Below, piece after piece: positions 53,541 through 61,623 of a stretch of 64,000 nucleotides of DNA. Below the pieces are notes generated by a model. The model saw nothing but the letters and a program-made list of their open reading frames with translations, was not told the DNA's origin and searched no databases. Numbering within the stretch: the first letter of the stretch is position 1; each line of letters starts with the position of its first letter. Made by a program: the position numbers and the translations under genes. Source of the DNA: Paludibacteraceae bacterium (GTDB taxonomy: Bacteria > Bacteroidota > Bacteroidia > Bacteroidales > Paludibacteraceae); contig JAFSKL010000017.1 in NCBI GenBank assembly GCA_017448985.1, positions 1-64,000 on the forward strand. The letters are read 5' to 3'.

Positions 53541-53861
53541 TCAATCAATCACTACAGCCGTGCCGGAGATGGAGATCATGATCATACTGTTGGTCTGGCC
53601 CATAGTCTCGTAGCCGAAGCTGACGCCCACGACGGCATTGGCACCCATCTGAGCGGCACGCTGCTGCATCTCTTTCTGAGCCGTCTCGCGTCCTTCGAGC
53701 ATGGCGCTTTCGTAACTGTTGGTACGACCTCCGAAGAAATCGCGCAGCGATGCGCCGATGTCCTTCAGGAAGTTCATGCCGAAGATAACCTCTCCGGAAA
53801 CAAGACCTTTGTACTCTTTGATAGGATGACCTTCAATGGTTGGTGTTGTTGTTACTATCAT
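53541..53861 (-). CDS. YbjQ/DUF74 family protein
   Basis: A 106-residue protein matching the YbjQ (DUF74, UPF0145) family: IVTTTPTIEGHPIKEYKGLVSGEV at the N-terminus, a central ARExA-like helix (SAMLEGRETAQKEMQQRAAQ), and GANAVVGVSFGYETMG. Members form pentameric rings; no reaction is known, although metal binding has been proposed. The ATG at 53861 is preferred over an upstream TTG. Confidence 0.88.
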   Translation of the reverse strand: MIVTTTPTIEGHPIKEYKGLVSGEVIFGMNFLKDIGASLRDFFGGRTNSYESAMLEGRETAQKEMQQRAAQMGANAVVGVSFGYETMGQTNSMIMISISGTAVVID

Positions 53862-53881
53862 ATCTGTCAATGTTTAAATGA

Positions 53882-53971
53882 TTATGGGTTTATAGTTTTT
53901 TCTTCATGAGTATATGCGTTGAGTATCTCGTACAGCTCCGTGGTAGTGAGTTCAGCAAAATGCTTGGTCAT
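53882..53971 (-). pseudogene. Remnant of a GNAT (ElaA-type) acetyltransferase N-terminus
   Basis: A 29-codon frame reads MTKHFAELTTTELYEILNAY and then a short unrelated tail before a stop. The first 19 residues match the start of ElaA-type GNAT acetyltransferases, where F-x-E-L-x-x-x-E-L-Y-x-I-L is followed by an R-x-x-V-F-V-V-E-Q strand; that strand and the rest of the enzyme are missing. An exact promoter lies 18 bp upstream. It now serves as the head of the YbjQ transcript. Chance similarity of a short peptide is possible. Confidence 0.5.
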
Positions 53972-53988
53972 AATTCTCAATTTGGGTG

Positions 53989-54020
53989 CAAAATTACTGC
54001 TTTTTTTTGACATACACAAA
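53989..54020 (-). promoter_or_regulatory. Promoter for the GNAT remnant, YbjQ and downstream genes
   Basis: On the minus strand TTTG (54020-54017), 20 bases, TAATTTTG (53996-53989). Exact consensus. Confidence 0.75.
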
Positions 54021-54036
54021 TATTTCTGCATTTTCT

Positions 54037-54068
54037 CTTGCACATATGCGATTTTTTTCGTACCTTTG
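54037..54068 (+). promoter_or_regulatory. Promoter for the MgtC-family gene
   Basis: CTTG (54037-54040), 20 bases, TACCTTTG (54061-54068). It is divergent from the YbjQ promoter with 16 bp between the two -33 boxes. Confidence 0.72.
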
Positions 54069-54087
54069 CACCCAAATTGATAAATCT

Positions 54088-54513
54088 ATGTTAGAGCAGT
54101 TTATTCAGACGGATTGGGTGGCGGTGATCACCAAGATAGTGCTGGCGCTAGCGTTAGGGTACCTGATAGGTATGGAGCGCGAGATGCACGGCAAAGTGGT
54201 AGGAACACGGACGATATCGCTTATAGCGATAGGAAGTGCATTGTATGTGCTGATGTCGCCCAGCATCATGGGCGGAGACAACAGCCGCGTGATAGCACAA
54301 GTGGTGTCCGGTATCGGTTTTCTCGGAGCCGGTATCATCTTCAAAGACGGAGACACGATCAAAGGTCTGACCACAGCGGCTACCGTTTGGTGTGCGGCGG
54401 CGATAGGGTGCCTCTGCGGATGCGGGATGTTTGCCGAGGCCATCCTCGGTACAGCACTCATTATGACCGTCAATATATTCTTCAAACACCATCATCCTGA
54501 GAAGGAGAAATAG
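54088..54513 (+). CDS. MgtC/SapB family membrane protein
   Basis: A 141-residue membrane protein with four or five hydrophobic segments. The MgtC signature is clear: ALGYLIGMEREMHGKVVGTR (with the conserved E-R-E), GIGFLGAGIIFKDGDTIKGL and TTAATVWCAAAIGCLCGCG. It has the membrane part only, without the C-terminal ACT-like domain of Salmonella MgtC, as is common in Bacteroidetes. Family members affect Mg2+ homeostasis or ATP synthase activity; the role here is unproven. The ATG at 54088 follows the promoter by 19 bp. Confidence 0.9.
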   Translation: MLEQFIQTDWVAVITKIVLALALGYLIGMEREMHGKVVGTRTISLIAIGSALYVLMSPSIMGGDNSRVIAQVVSGIGFLGAGIIFKDGDTIKGLTTAATVWCAAAIGCLCGCGMFAEAILGTALIMTVNIFFKHHHPEKEK

Positions 54514-54549
54514 CAAAATGCACTTTTTTTGATTTTTCTTTCGAAAAAA

Positions 54550-54581
54550 TTTGGTCATGTGAAATTTTTGTTGTAATTTTG
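54550..54581 (+). promoter_or_regulatory. Promoter for the L13-S9 ribosomal protein genes
   Basis: TTTG (54550-54553), 20 bases, TAATTTTG (54574-54581). The leader that follows is about 150 nt, much longer than most in this window. Confidence 0.78.
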
Positions 54582-54591
54582 CAGCCGTTTT

Positions 54592-54719
54592 GCGTGTGTA
54601 CTCACGCAGACGCGTAGAAAACTTATTATAAATCGCCTGGCTGGGCAGTGGATTAGCGTAAAATCGTACATCGTACATTTGTAAATCGTAAATCGTAAAT
54701 GATGTCTGTCGGCCAAGCC
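54592..54719 (+). promoter_or_regulatory. Structured leader upstream of rplM (possible autoregulatory RNA)
   Basis: A first hairpin GCGTG/CACGC is at 54592-54607. A second, long-range stem can form between GGCTGGGCAG (54639-54648) and CTGTCGGCCAAGCC (54706-54719): GGCT/AGCC, GG/CC and CAG/CTG. A heptamer array fills the loop between the arms. Ribosomal protein leaders often bind their own product; that this one does is inference. Confidence 0.5.
54663..54700. repeat. Heptamer-period array in the rplM leader, units ATCGTAC / AATCGTA
   Basis: About five 7-bp units placed in the loop between the two arms of the proposed leader stem. Confidence 0.72.
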
Positions 54720-54736
54720 TAAAAACAAACAAATTA

Positions 54737-55192
54737 ATGGAATTTAACAGTTACAAAACAGTGTCTCTGAACAAGGCTACCGTAAAGAAAGAGTATGTGG
54801 TAGTGGACGCTGAAGGCCAGATCTTAGGCCGTATGTGCACGAAAGTGGCAAAGCTGCTTCGTGGCAAGTACAAACCCGGTTTCACACCCAATGTGGACTG
54901 CGGTGACAACGTAATCATCGTGAATGCTGACAAAGTGCAGCTGACAGGTAACAAATGGAACGATCGCGTGTATGTTCGCTACACCGGTTTCCCGGGCGGA
55001 CAACGCGAGTACACTCCCGCCGACCTGATGGCCAAAGGCGCTGACAAACTCGTTCGCAAAGTAGTAAAAGGTATGCTGCCGAAGAACCGTCTCGGTGCCC
55101 GTCTGATCAACAACCTGTATATCTTTGCAGGTCCGGAGCACAACATGCAGGCTCAGCAACCCAAACAAATTGATATTAACACCCTGAAATAA
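54737..55192 (+). CDS. rplM: 50S ribosomal protein L13
   Basis: A 151-residue large-subunit protein. The sequence VVDAEGQILGRMCTKVAKLL, the IIVNADKVQLTGNKWNDRVY stretch and VKGMLPKNRLGARLINNL are standard L13 blocks. It is followed by rpsI after 8 bp, the usual L13-S9 pair. Confidence 0.97.
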   Translation: MEFNSYKTVSLNKATVKKEYVVVDAEGQILGRMCTKVAKLLRGKYKPGFTPNVDCGDNVIIVNADKVQLTGNKWNDRVYVRYTGFPGGQREYTPADLMAKGADKLVRKVVKGMLPKNRLGARLINNLYIFAGPEHNMQAQQPKQIDINTLK

Positions 55193-55200
55193 TAGAAGAT

Positions 55201-55593
55201 ATGGAAACCGAAATCATTAATGCATTAGGACGTCGTAAAGAGGCAGTAGCCCGCGTTTACTTGAAAGAAGGTGTCGGCAAGATCGAGATCAATGGCCGCG
55301 ACTTCGAGACATATTTCCCGTCTTCTATTCTGCGCTATATCGTTTGCCAGCCGCTGAACAAACTCGGCGTGGCTGAGAAATACGATATCAAGGTTACCCT
55401 TGATGGCGGTGGCTTCAAAGGCCAGGCAGAGGCGCTGCGTCTGGCTATCGCCCGTGCGCTGGTGAAGATCAACCCGGAAGACAAAGCTGCGTTGAAGGCA
55501 GAAGGCTTCATGACTCGTGACGCTCGTGAGGTTGAGCGTAAGAAACCGGGTCAGCCCAAGGCTCGCAAGCACTTCCAGTTCAGCAAGCGTTAA
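55201..55593 (+). CDS. rpsI: 30S ribosomal protein S9
   Basis: A 130-residue small-subunit protein. ALGRRKEAVARVYLKEGVGK at the N-terminus, GGGFKGQAEALRLAIARALV in the middle and the C-terminal RKHFQFSKR, whose terminal Lys-Arg reaches the P-site tRNA, are all present. Confidence 0.97.
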   Translation: METEIINALGRRKEAVARVYLKEGVGKIEINGRDFETYFPSSILRYIVCQPLNKLGVAEKYDIKVTLDGGGFKGQAEALRLAIARALVKINPEDKAALKAEGFMTRDAREVERKKPGQPKARKHFQFSKR

Positions 55594-55598
55594 TTTGG

Positions 55599-55651
55599 AA
55601 CAAATCCAAACTGCGGAGACTCCGACGGATTACTCCGCAGTTGTCTTTGTT
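55599..55651 (+). terminator. Two-tier stem-loop after rpsI (terminator or S2 leader)
   Basis: An outer stem AACAAA/TTTGTT encloses a 10-bp perfect stem AACTGCGGAG/CTCCGCAGTT. There is no long T-run behind it, so it may act as an attenuator or protein-binding site rather than a simple terminator. Confidence 0.5.
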
Positions 55652-55652
55652 C

Positions 55653-55688
55653 AATGAATAATGAATAATTAATAATTAATATTCATTA
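55653..55688. repeat. Heptamer-period array, units AATGAAT / AATTAAT (rpsB leader, left)
   Basis: Five units of 7 bp after the stem-loop. TTGGAACAAA occurs before it (55595) and again about 130 bp on (55725), so the segment may be a duplication. Confidence 0.7.
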
Positions 55689-55745
55689 TGCGCGTATAAT
55701 TAATGATCGCGTACGCGTGCGCATTGGAACAAAGATAAACGGATA

Positions 55746-55780
55746 AATAATCATTAATCACTAATCATTATTCATTAAAA
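55746..55780. repeat. Heptamer-period array, units ATTAATC / ATTATTC (rpsB leader, right)
   Basis: Five units of 7 bp ending at the rpsB start codon. It is roughly inverted relative to the array at 55653. Confidence 0.72.
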
Positions 55781-55781
55781 A

Positions 55782-56639
55782 ATGAGAACAAATTTTGATC
55801 AATTGCTCGAGGCAGGTGCACACTTCGGCCACCTCAAACGCAAATGGAACCCCGCCATGGCTCCCTACATCTACATGGAGCGCAATGGTATTCACATCAT
55901 CGACCTGAACAAGACTGTCATCAAGGTGGAAGAAGCTGCAGAGGCTTTGAAGAACCTGGCTCGCAGCGGACGCAAAGTGCTCTTCGTAGGTACGAAAAAG
56001 CAGGCCCAAGAGGTTGTAGCTGCTCGTGCTCAGGAAGTAGGCATGCCGTACATCACGGAGCGTTGGGCAGGCGGTATGCTCACCAACTTCCCCACCATCC
56101 GCAAGGCTGTGAAGAAAATGAGTCAGATCGACAAGATGACTACCGACGGAACGCTGGACAATGTTTCGAAACGCGAGAAACTGCAGATCGCTCGTCAGCG
56201 CGAGAAACTGGAGAAGAACCTCGGTTCTATCGCCGACATGACCCGTCTTCCGAGCGCCGTGTTCGTAGTGGATGTCATCAAAGAGAAGATTGCCGTGGCA
56301 GAGGCTAACCGTCTGGGTATTCCCGTATTCGGTATCGTAGATACCAACTCGAACCCCAACAATATCGACTTCGTGATCCCTGCTAACGACGATGCCACCA
56401 AGGCTATCGACGTAATCCTGGGCGCCGTTTGCGAGGCTATCAAAGAGGGTCTCGAGGAGCGCAAGGTAGAGAAAGCTGACGAAGAGGCATCGGCTGAGCA
56501 GGCAGCTGCAGAGGCTCCGCAGCACAAAGAGCGTCGTCAGCGTATCCGTAAAGCTGCTCCGAAGGCAGAGGCCGAGAAAGTAGCCGAGCAGAAAGCTCCC
56601 GAGGCAAAGGAAGAACCCAAAGCAGAAGAGGAGGCATAA
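55782..56639 (+). CDS. rpsB: 30S ribosomal protein S2 with extended charged C-terminus
   Basis: A 285-residue S2. NFDQLLEAGAHFGHLKRKWN, RSGRKVLFVGTKKQAQEVV, ERWAGGMLTNFPTIRKAVKK and FGIVDTNSNP are the family blocks; the core ends at about 222. A 60-residue tail follows, built of Glu, Ala and Lys (AEQAAAEAPQHKERRQRIRK, AEQKAPEAKEEPKAEEEA). Such tails occur in some Bacteroidetes S2 proteins and are probably disordered. tsf follows after 2 bp. Confidence 0.96.
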   Translation: MRTNFDQLLEAGAHFGHLKRKWNPAMAPYIYMERNGIHIIDLNKTVIKVEEAAEALKNLARSGRKVLFVGTKKQAQEVVAARAQEVGMPYITERWAGGMLTNFPTIRKAVKKMSQIDKMTTDGTLDNVSKREKLQIARQREKLEKNLGSIADMTRLPSAVFVVDVIKEKIAVAEANRLGIPVFGIVDTNSNPNNIDFVIPANDDATKAIDVILGAVCEAIKEGLEERKVEKADEEASAEQAAAEAPQHKERRQRIRKAAPKAEAEKVAEQKAPEAKEEPKAEEEA

Positions 56640-56641
56640 TT

Positions 56642-57634
56642 ATGGCAGTAACATTAGCTGATATCAAGAAACTGCGTGACATCACAGGCGCAGGCATGAT
56701 GGATGTAAAGAAGGCTCTCGAAGAGGCTCAGGGCGACTTTGAAGTTGCGAAGGACTTGCTCCGCAAGCGCGGACAGGCCATCGCAGCAAAGCGTAGCGAC
56801 CGTGAGGCTTCCGAAGGTTGCGTGCTCGCAAAAGTGAAAGACGGCTTCGGCGCTATCGTTGGCGTGAAGTGCGAGACCGACTTCGTAGCCAAGAACGAAG
56901 ACTTTGTGGCTATGGTGAAGAAGATTCTCGACGCTGCGCTCGATGCTAAAGTGCGTACCCGTGAAGAGCTGGCTAACCTCAAGATTGGTGACTTCACCGT
57001 TTCCGAGATCATCACCGAGCGTTCGGGCGTGACCGGAGAGAAAATGGAGTTGGCTGACTTTGCATGTCTGGAGGCTCCCATCGTGGACGCTTACAACCAC
57101 CTTGGCAACAAACTGAGCTCGCTCGTAGCTGCAGAGGCAGGTTCCGACCATGAGACCGTTCACGGTATCTCGATGCAGGTAGCCGCCATGAGTCCTATCG
57201 CTCTCGACGCAGACCATGTGGCTGAGGAAGTGAAGCAACGCGAACTCGACGTGGCCGTTGAGAAGACCAAACAGGACGAGATCAACAAAGCTATCGAGAA
57301 CGAGATCCGCAAAGCCGGTATCAATCCCGCACACGTGGACAGCGACGACCATATCGAGTCGAATCAGGCCAAGGGCTGGATCACAGCCGAGCAGGCAGCC
57401 AAAGCACGCGAGATCAAAGCACGCGTGGCTGAGGAGGCTAAGGCTAACCTCGAGAAGATGGCGAAGAAAATCGAGATGATCGCGCAAGGCCGTCTGGGCA
57501 AGTTCCTCAAAGAGAACACCCTGTTCGAGCAACAGTACATCATGAGCGAGAGCAAAGAGCTCGTAAAAGATGTGCTCAAGGCTAAAGGCGTGAAGATCGA
57601 CGATTTCCGTCGTATCACATTGTCGGCTGAGTAA
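56642..57634 (+). CDS. tsf: Translation elongation factor Ts
   Basis: A 330-residue nucleotide-exchange factor for EF-Tu. The N-terminal UBA-like domain LADIKKLRDITGAGMMDVKK is canonical, and the core has GVKCETDFVAKNEDF (the EF-Tu contact TDFV motif). Its length is larger than E. coli Ts (283) but normal for Bacteroidetes. It overlaps the convergent recQ by 20 bp. Confidence 0.96.
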   Translation: MAVTLADIKKLRDITGAGMMDVKKALEEAQGDFEVAKDLLRKRGQAIAAKRSDREASEGCVLAKVKDGFGAIVGVKCETDFVAKNEDFVAMVKKILDAALDAKVRTREELANLKIGDFTVSEIITERSGVTGEKMELADFACLEAPIVDAYNHLGNKLSSLVAAEAGSDHETVHGISMQVAAMSPIALDADHVAEEVKQRELDVAVEKTKQDEINKAIENEIRKAGINPAHVDSDDHIESNQAKGWITAEQAAKAREIKARVAEEAKANLEKMAKKIEMIAQGRLGKFLKENTLFEQQYIMSESKELVKDVLKAKGVKIDDFRRITLSAE

Positions 57635-59333
57635 TTTTAGCTAACTCACGACAGACATCGCAGTGCCCACAAGGCGCTGCGTTTTTTTCTCCGAAATAGG
57701 CGAGTAGCACCTGCTCACGGCAGAACTGCGTCTGTTCGGCATACTCGACCATGGCCTGCAGCTTGCTCACAAACCGCGTCTGACGGTCCTCATAGATAGC
57801 CGGCGAGAGGTAGATATCCGTCTGGCGGTCGTCGGCCATGGTCAGCGAACAGCCTACGGAACGGGGGATATAGGTGATGATACCGCGTTGTGCCAACGAG
57901 ACTAATAGTTGATGCGTGTCCTCTTTGTCAGCCTCGCGGACATACTGCAGGTCCGTATAAATGCCTGAGTAGGAGCGCATCAGCATATCGAGCAATTCCG
58001 CTTGTTCGAACGAGAGGTTGTACTCGCCGAGTTGATGGCGGGGCACGTTGATCTGCACGCGAGGCTGCGTCTCATGTTCCTCCTCGAAGTCTATGTATCC
58101 CGCTTGAGTGAGTATATGCAAGGCAGAGTAGGTCTGTAGTACCGGCAGGTGCATTACTTGGCACAGCTGGTCCACATGCAGCATGAACCGGTGGCCGATA
58201 CCGCTACCGGCGCCTATCTGCAGGAAGTCCATGGTCTTGTGATAGACCGATTCGACGAACTCTTTGGGCGGGTAGGTGTCCGACACGCGTTTGCGGGCCT
58301 TGGCTTTGTCCTCCTGTTCGTTGAAGAGAAGCACGGCATAAGCAGTCTGCCCGTCCCGTCCTGCGCGACCCGCTTCCTGGTAGTACGACTCGAGGTGCGA
58401 GGGCAGGTCGTAATGGATCACGAGCCGCACATCGGGCTTGTCGATACCCATGCCGAAAGCGTTCGTGGCCACGATGACACGCGTCTTACCGCTTGTCCAC
58501 GCCTCCTGACGCTCGTTACGCTCTTTGGTCGTCAACCCCGCATGGTAATAATCAACCTGTAACCCGTAACCCGTAACCCGTAACCACTCACTCAATTCCT
58601 GGGCGCGTTTGCGGTTGCGGACATAGACGATGGCGGAACCGGGCACTTTGGACAATATATGCGCCGTCTGTTCCGCCTTGTTGTCCGTACGGCGCACGAC
58701 ATAGATGAGGTTCTCACGATGGAACGACTTGCGGAGCACATTCTTCTCTACGAAGCCCAGCTTGTCTTGTATATCATCGATGGTCTCGGGAGTAGCCGTA
58801 GCCGTCAGGGCCAACACCGGCACGCCCGGTAACAGTTCTCGTACCGCCGCTATGTTCAGATACGAAGGCCGGAAGTCATATCCCCATTGGGAGATACAAT
58901 GTGCCTCATCCACGGCGATGAGTCCAATAGGCAGGTCAGCCAAACGTTTGCGGAACTCCTCCGATTCGAGGCGTTCGGGGCTGCAGTACAGAAAATGGTA
59001 CGGCCCGTAGAGGCAGTTATCCAAAGCCACTCGCTGTTTGTCCCAACTCATGCCGGTATAGATAGCCGCTGCATGGATTCCTCGCGCCTGCAAGTTGGCC
59101 ACCTGGTCCTTCATCAGCGCTATCAGAGGCGTGACAACGAGGCAGAGACGCCGTTCGGGATCATCGTTGGCCATGACCAGCGTCGGTACCTGAAAACAGA
59201 TACTCTTGCCGCCGCCTGTAGGCATCAGCGCCAGCGTGTCACGGCCTGACAAAACAGAATCGATGATCTCCGACTGTAACGGCCGGAAATCATCGTATCC
59301 GAAATAGGTATGTAGTGCCTCGCGGGGAGTCAT
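57615..59333 (-). CDS. recQ: RecQ-family ATP-dependent DNA helicase, without HRDC domain
   Basis: A 572-residue 3'-5' helicase. Helicase motifs: MPTGGGKSICFQVP (Walker A, about 37), DEAHCISQWGYDFRPSY (motif II and the aromatic loop), ALTATAT, and GRAGRDG (motif VI). The zinc-binding region has CREQVLLAYFGEKNAAPCGHCDVC. The HRDC domain of full-length RecQ is missing. An in-frame heptamer array gives LRVTGYGLQ at about 251-259, inside helicase domain 2. It may be a second RecQ-like protein rather than the main one. Confidence 0.9.
   Translation of the reverse strand: MTPREALHTYFGYDDFRPLQSEIIDSVLSGRDTLALMPTGGGKSICFQVPTLVMANDDPERRLCLVVTPLIALMKDQVANLQARGIHAAAIYTGMSWDKQRVALDNCLYGPYHFLYCSPERLESEEFRKRLADLPIGLIAVDEAHCISQWGYDFRPSYLNIAAVRELLPGVPVLALTATATPETIDDIQDKLGFVEKNVLRKSFHRENLIYVVRRTDNKAEQTAHILSKVPGSAIVYVRNRKRAQELSEWLRVTGYGLQVDYYHAGLTTKERNERQEAWTSGKTRVIVATNAFGMGIDKPDVRLVIHYDLPSHLESYYQEAGRAGRDGQTAYAVLLFNEQEDKAKARKRVSDTYPPKEFVESVYHKTMDFLQIGAGSGIGHRFMLHVDQLCQVMHLPVLQTYSALHILTQAGYIDFEEEHETQPRVQINVPRHQLGEYNLSFEQAELLDMLMRSYSGIYTDLQYVREADKEDTHQLLVSLAQRGIITYIPRSVGCSLTMADDRQTDIYLSPAIYEDRQTRFVSKLQAMVEYAEQTQFCREQVLLAYFGEKNAAPCGHCDVCRELAKITQPTM
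58557..58584. repeat. In-frame heptamer array, units CCGTAAC / CTGTAAC
   Basis: Four exact-period 7-bp units inside recQ, encoding LRVTGYGLQ. The last three units are identical. Confidence 0.87.
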
Positions 59334-59336
59334 AGA

Positions 59337-60875
59337 TTAACCAAGCTTGGTTAATGCAGTACGGACGCGGCGGAGCGTCTCTTCTTTGCCGAGCACATCG
59401 GTGATGGCCCAGATATGCGGGCCACGGGCTGCGCCTACCAGGCAGATACGGAAAGCATTCATCACGATGCCCACGCCGTACTCCTTGCGCTCGATCCAGC
59501 CCATGACGATACGATCCAGGGTCTCTGCATCCCATGACGGAACGCCTTCAAGAATCTCGAGCAGTTCGGTCATATGACGTGGCGAGTCCTCTTTCCAGCG
59601 CTTCTTAAGCGATTTCTCGTCGTACTCGGTAGGCGCCACAAAGAAGAAATTGGTCTGTTCCCACAGTTCAGGAACAAAGTTCACACGGTCCTTGGTGAGG
59701 CCGATGACCTGAGCAACCATCTTCATATCGGGGTTCTCAATGCCGTTAGCCTTCAAGGTCGGTAAGAACATGTCTGCGAGTTCATCGTTGCTGCGGAGCT
59801 GGAGGTATTGGTGATTGAACCATTTGCCTTTCTCGTAGTCGAACTTGGCACCGGACTTGGACACGCGGTCGAGCGAGAACTCCTTGATCAGTTCGTCCAT
59901 CGTGTACAGCTCCTGGTCCCCTGTGCCGTGCCAGCCCAACAGGGCAAGGAAATTGATGACGGCCTCGGGCAGATAGCCGCTCTCACGGTAGCCGGAAGAA
60001 ACCGTACCGTCTTTGGGATTATGGAACTCGAGCGGGAAGACAGGGAAGCCGAGCCGGTCTCCGTCACGCTTGCTCAGTTTGCCGTTTCCGTCCGGCTTGA
60101 GCAGCAGAGGCAGGTGTGCGAACTGCGGCATGGTGTCGGTCCAGCCGAAAGCCCGATAGAGCAAGACATGGAGTGGGGCGGAAGGCAGCCATTCCTCACC
60201 ACGGATGACATGGCTGACCTCCATCAGATGGTCGTCCACGATGTTCGCCAGATGGTAGGTAGGCAGGTCATCAGCGGACTTGTACAGCACTTTGTCGTCG
60301 AGGATATTGCTGTTGATCACCACCTCGCCGCGAATGAGGTCATGCACATGCACATCCTCGTTCGGTTCTACGCGGAAACGTACCACATATTTCTCGCCGT
60401 TGTCGACGAGACGCTTCACTTCGTCTGCCGGCATCGTGAGCGAATTGCGCATGTCCATACGTGTACGCGCGTCATATTGAAAATTAGGAATAGCTGCACG
60501 CTTGGCCTCCAGCTCTTCGGGCGTGTCAAAAGCGATATAGGCATGCCCCGAATCCAACAACTGCTTCACATACTGATGGTAGATCTCCCGACGCTCACTC
60601 TGTCTGTACGGCCCATGTTCGCCCACAGCCTCAATCTTGCCGTTATGCATCCTGAGACCCTCATCGATACCGATGCCGAGCCAATCGAGGGCTTCCAGGA
60701 TATATTCCTCTGCGCCGGGCACGAAACGGGTCGAATCCGTATCTTCGATTCGGAGCAGCATGTCTCCGCCGTGTTGACGGGCAAACAGGTAGTTATACAA
60801 AGCGGTACGAACACCGCCGATATGCAACGCGCCGGTAGGGCTGGGCGCAAAACGTACACGAACTCTTCTTTCCAT
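59337..60875 (-). CDS. gltX: Glutamate--tRNA ligase
   Basis: A 512-residue class I synthetase. The HIGH motif is in [20 protein letters not shown] (about 10-29) and the KMSKS-type motif in [10 protein letters not shown]. The RIEDTDSTR block typical of GluRS is present, and the anticodon-binding C-terminal domain follows from about 330. It lies 3 bp upstream of recQ on the same strand. Confidence 0.96.
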   Translation of the reverse strand: MERRVRVRFAPSPTGALHIGGVRTALYNYLFARQHGGDMLLRIEDTDSTRFVPGAEEYILEALDWLGIGIDEGLRMHNGKIEAVGEHGPYRQSERREIYHQYVKQLLDSGHAYIAFDTPEELEAKRAAIPNFQYDARTRMDMRNSLTMPADEVKRLVDNGEKYVVRFRVEPNEDVHVHDLIRGEVVINSNILDDKVLYKSADDLPTYHLANIVDDHLMEVSHVIRGEEWLPSAPLHVLLYRAFGWTDTMPQFAHLPLLLKPDGNGKLSKRDGDRLGFPVFPLEFHNPKDGTVSSGYRESGYLPEAVINFLALLGWHGTGDQELYTMDELIKEFSLDRVSKSGAKFDYEKGKWFNHQYLQLRSNDELADMFLPTLKANGIENPDMKMVAQVIGLTKDRVNFVPELWEQTNFFFVAPTEYDEKSLKKRWKEDSPRHMTELLEILEGVPSWDAETLDRIVMGWIERKEYGVGIVMNAFRICLVGAARGPHIWAITDVLGKEETLRRVRTALTKLG

Positions 60876-60882
60876 ATTGTTG

Positions 60883-61527
60883 TTATTTGATTTTACGAAT
60901 TATTGTCAGGCCGTCCCGAAGCGGCAGTATGACCTGTTCCAAGCGCTCGTCTGCGGCCACCAGGTCATTAAACGCCCGTAAGCCGAGTGTCTGCTGGTCC
61001 TTGTCGTAGGCCGGATCGACGATATGCCCGTCCCACAAAGTGTTGTCCGCCAGGATGAATCCTCCTACAGGCACTAAGGGATAAACCAGCTCCAGATACG
61101 CGCAGTATTCCCGCTTGTCCGCATCAATGAAAACGAGGTCATATTGTCCAATTTCCATTGTCCATTGTCCATTGTCCAATATCTCTTTTGCATCTCCGAT
61201 GATCAGTTCTATTTTCTCTCCCAACGGACTGCGGGACAGGTTGCAACGAATGGTGTCCTCCAACTCGTCGTTGCGCTCGATAGTCACCAGACGGCCATCC
61301 TCCGACAAGCCTTCCGCCAAGCACAAGGCTGAATAGCCGGTGTATGTACCAAGCTCCAGGATGCGTTTGGGACGAAGCATATGACTCATCATACTCAACG
61401 CGCGTCCCTGCACGTGCCCGCTTAACATATGCGGGTTCAGTACATGAACATACGTGTCGCGCGTGATTGCCTCCAAAGCGGCATTTTCAGGCGTCGTATG
61501 ACTCAAAATATACTCTTCTACTGTCAT
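60883..61527 (-). CDS. O-methyltransferase (class I, SAM-dependent)
   Basis: A 214-residue Rossmann-fold methyltransferase of the COMT-like family. [20 protein letters not shown] (about 54) is the SAM-binding motif [30 protein letters not shown] (with the metal-binding Asp) and [13 protein letters not shown] are the other family blocks. The ATG at 61527 is preferred because the promoter lies just before it. The acceptor substrate is unknown. An in-frame heptamer array encodes [12 protein letters not shown] at about 118-129. It is 7 bp upstream of gltX. Confidence 0.88.
   Translation of the reverse strand: MTVEEYILSHTTPENAALEAITRDTYVHVLNPHMLSGHVQGRALSMMSHMLRPKRILELGTYTGYSALCLAEGLSEDGRLVTIERNDELEDTIRCNLSRSPLGEKIELIIGDAKEILDNGQWTMEIGQYDLVFIDADKREYCAYLELVYPLVPVGGFILADNTLWDGHIVDPAYDKDQQTLGLRAFNDLVAADERLEQVILPLRDGLTIIRKIK
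61143..61177. repeat. In-frame heptamer array, units ATTGTCC / AATTTCC
   Basis: Five 7-bp units (35 bp) inside the O-methyltransferase gene, encoding [11 protein letters not shown] between the motif II and motif III strands. Confidence 0.87.
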
Positions 61528-61545
61528 ATTGTTACAAAAACGCTG

Positions 61546-61577
61546 CAAAATTACAAAAATATTTGCATATATGCAAA
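61546..61577 (-). promoter_or_regulatory. Promoter for the O-methyltransferase, gltX and recQ genes
   Basis: On the minus strand TTTG (61577-61574), 20 bases, TAATTTTG (61553-61546). It overlaps the divergent Lrp promoter by 16 bp. Confidence 0.75.
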
Positions 61578-61593
61578 AAATATAGTATCTTTG
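61562..61593 (+). promoter_or_regulatory. Promoter for the Lrp-type regulator
   Basis: TTTG (61562-61565), 20 bases, TATCTTTG (61586-61593). It overlaps the O-methyltransferase promoter, so polymerase can hardly occupy both at once. Confidence 0.78.
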
Positions 61594-61623
61594 CAGCAAA
61601 ATTTAATCATTTTATCAAAAATA

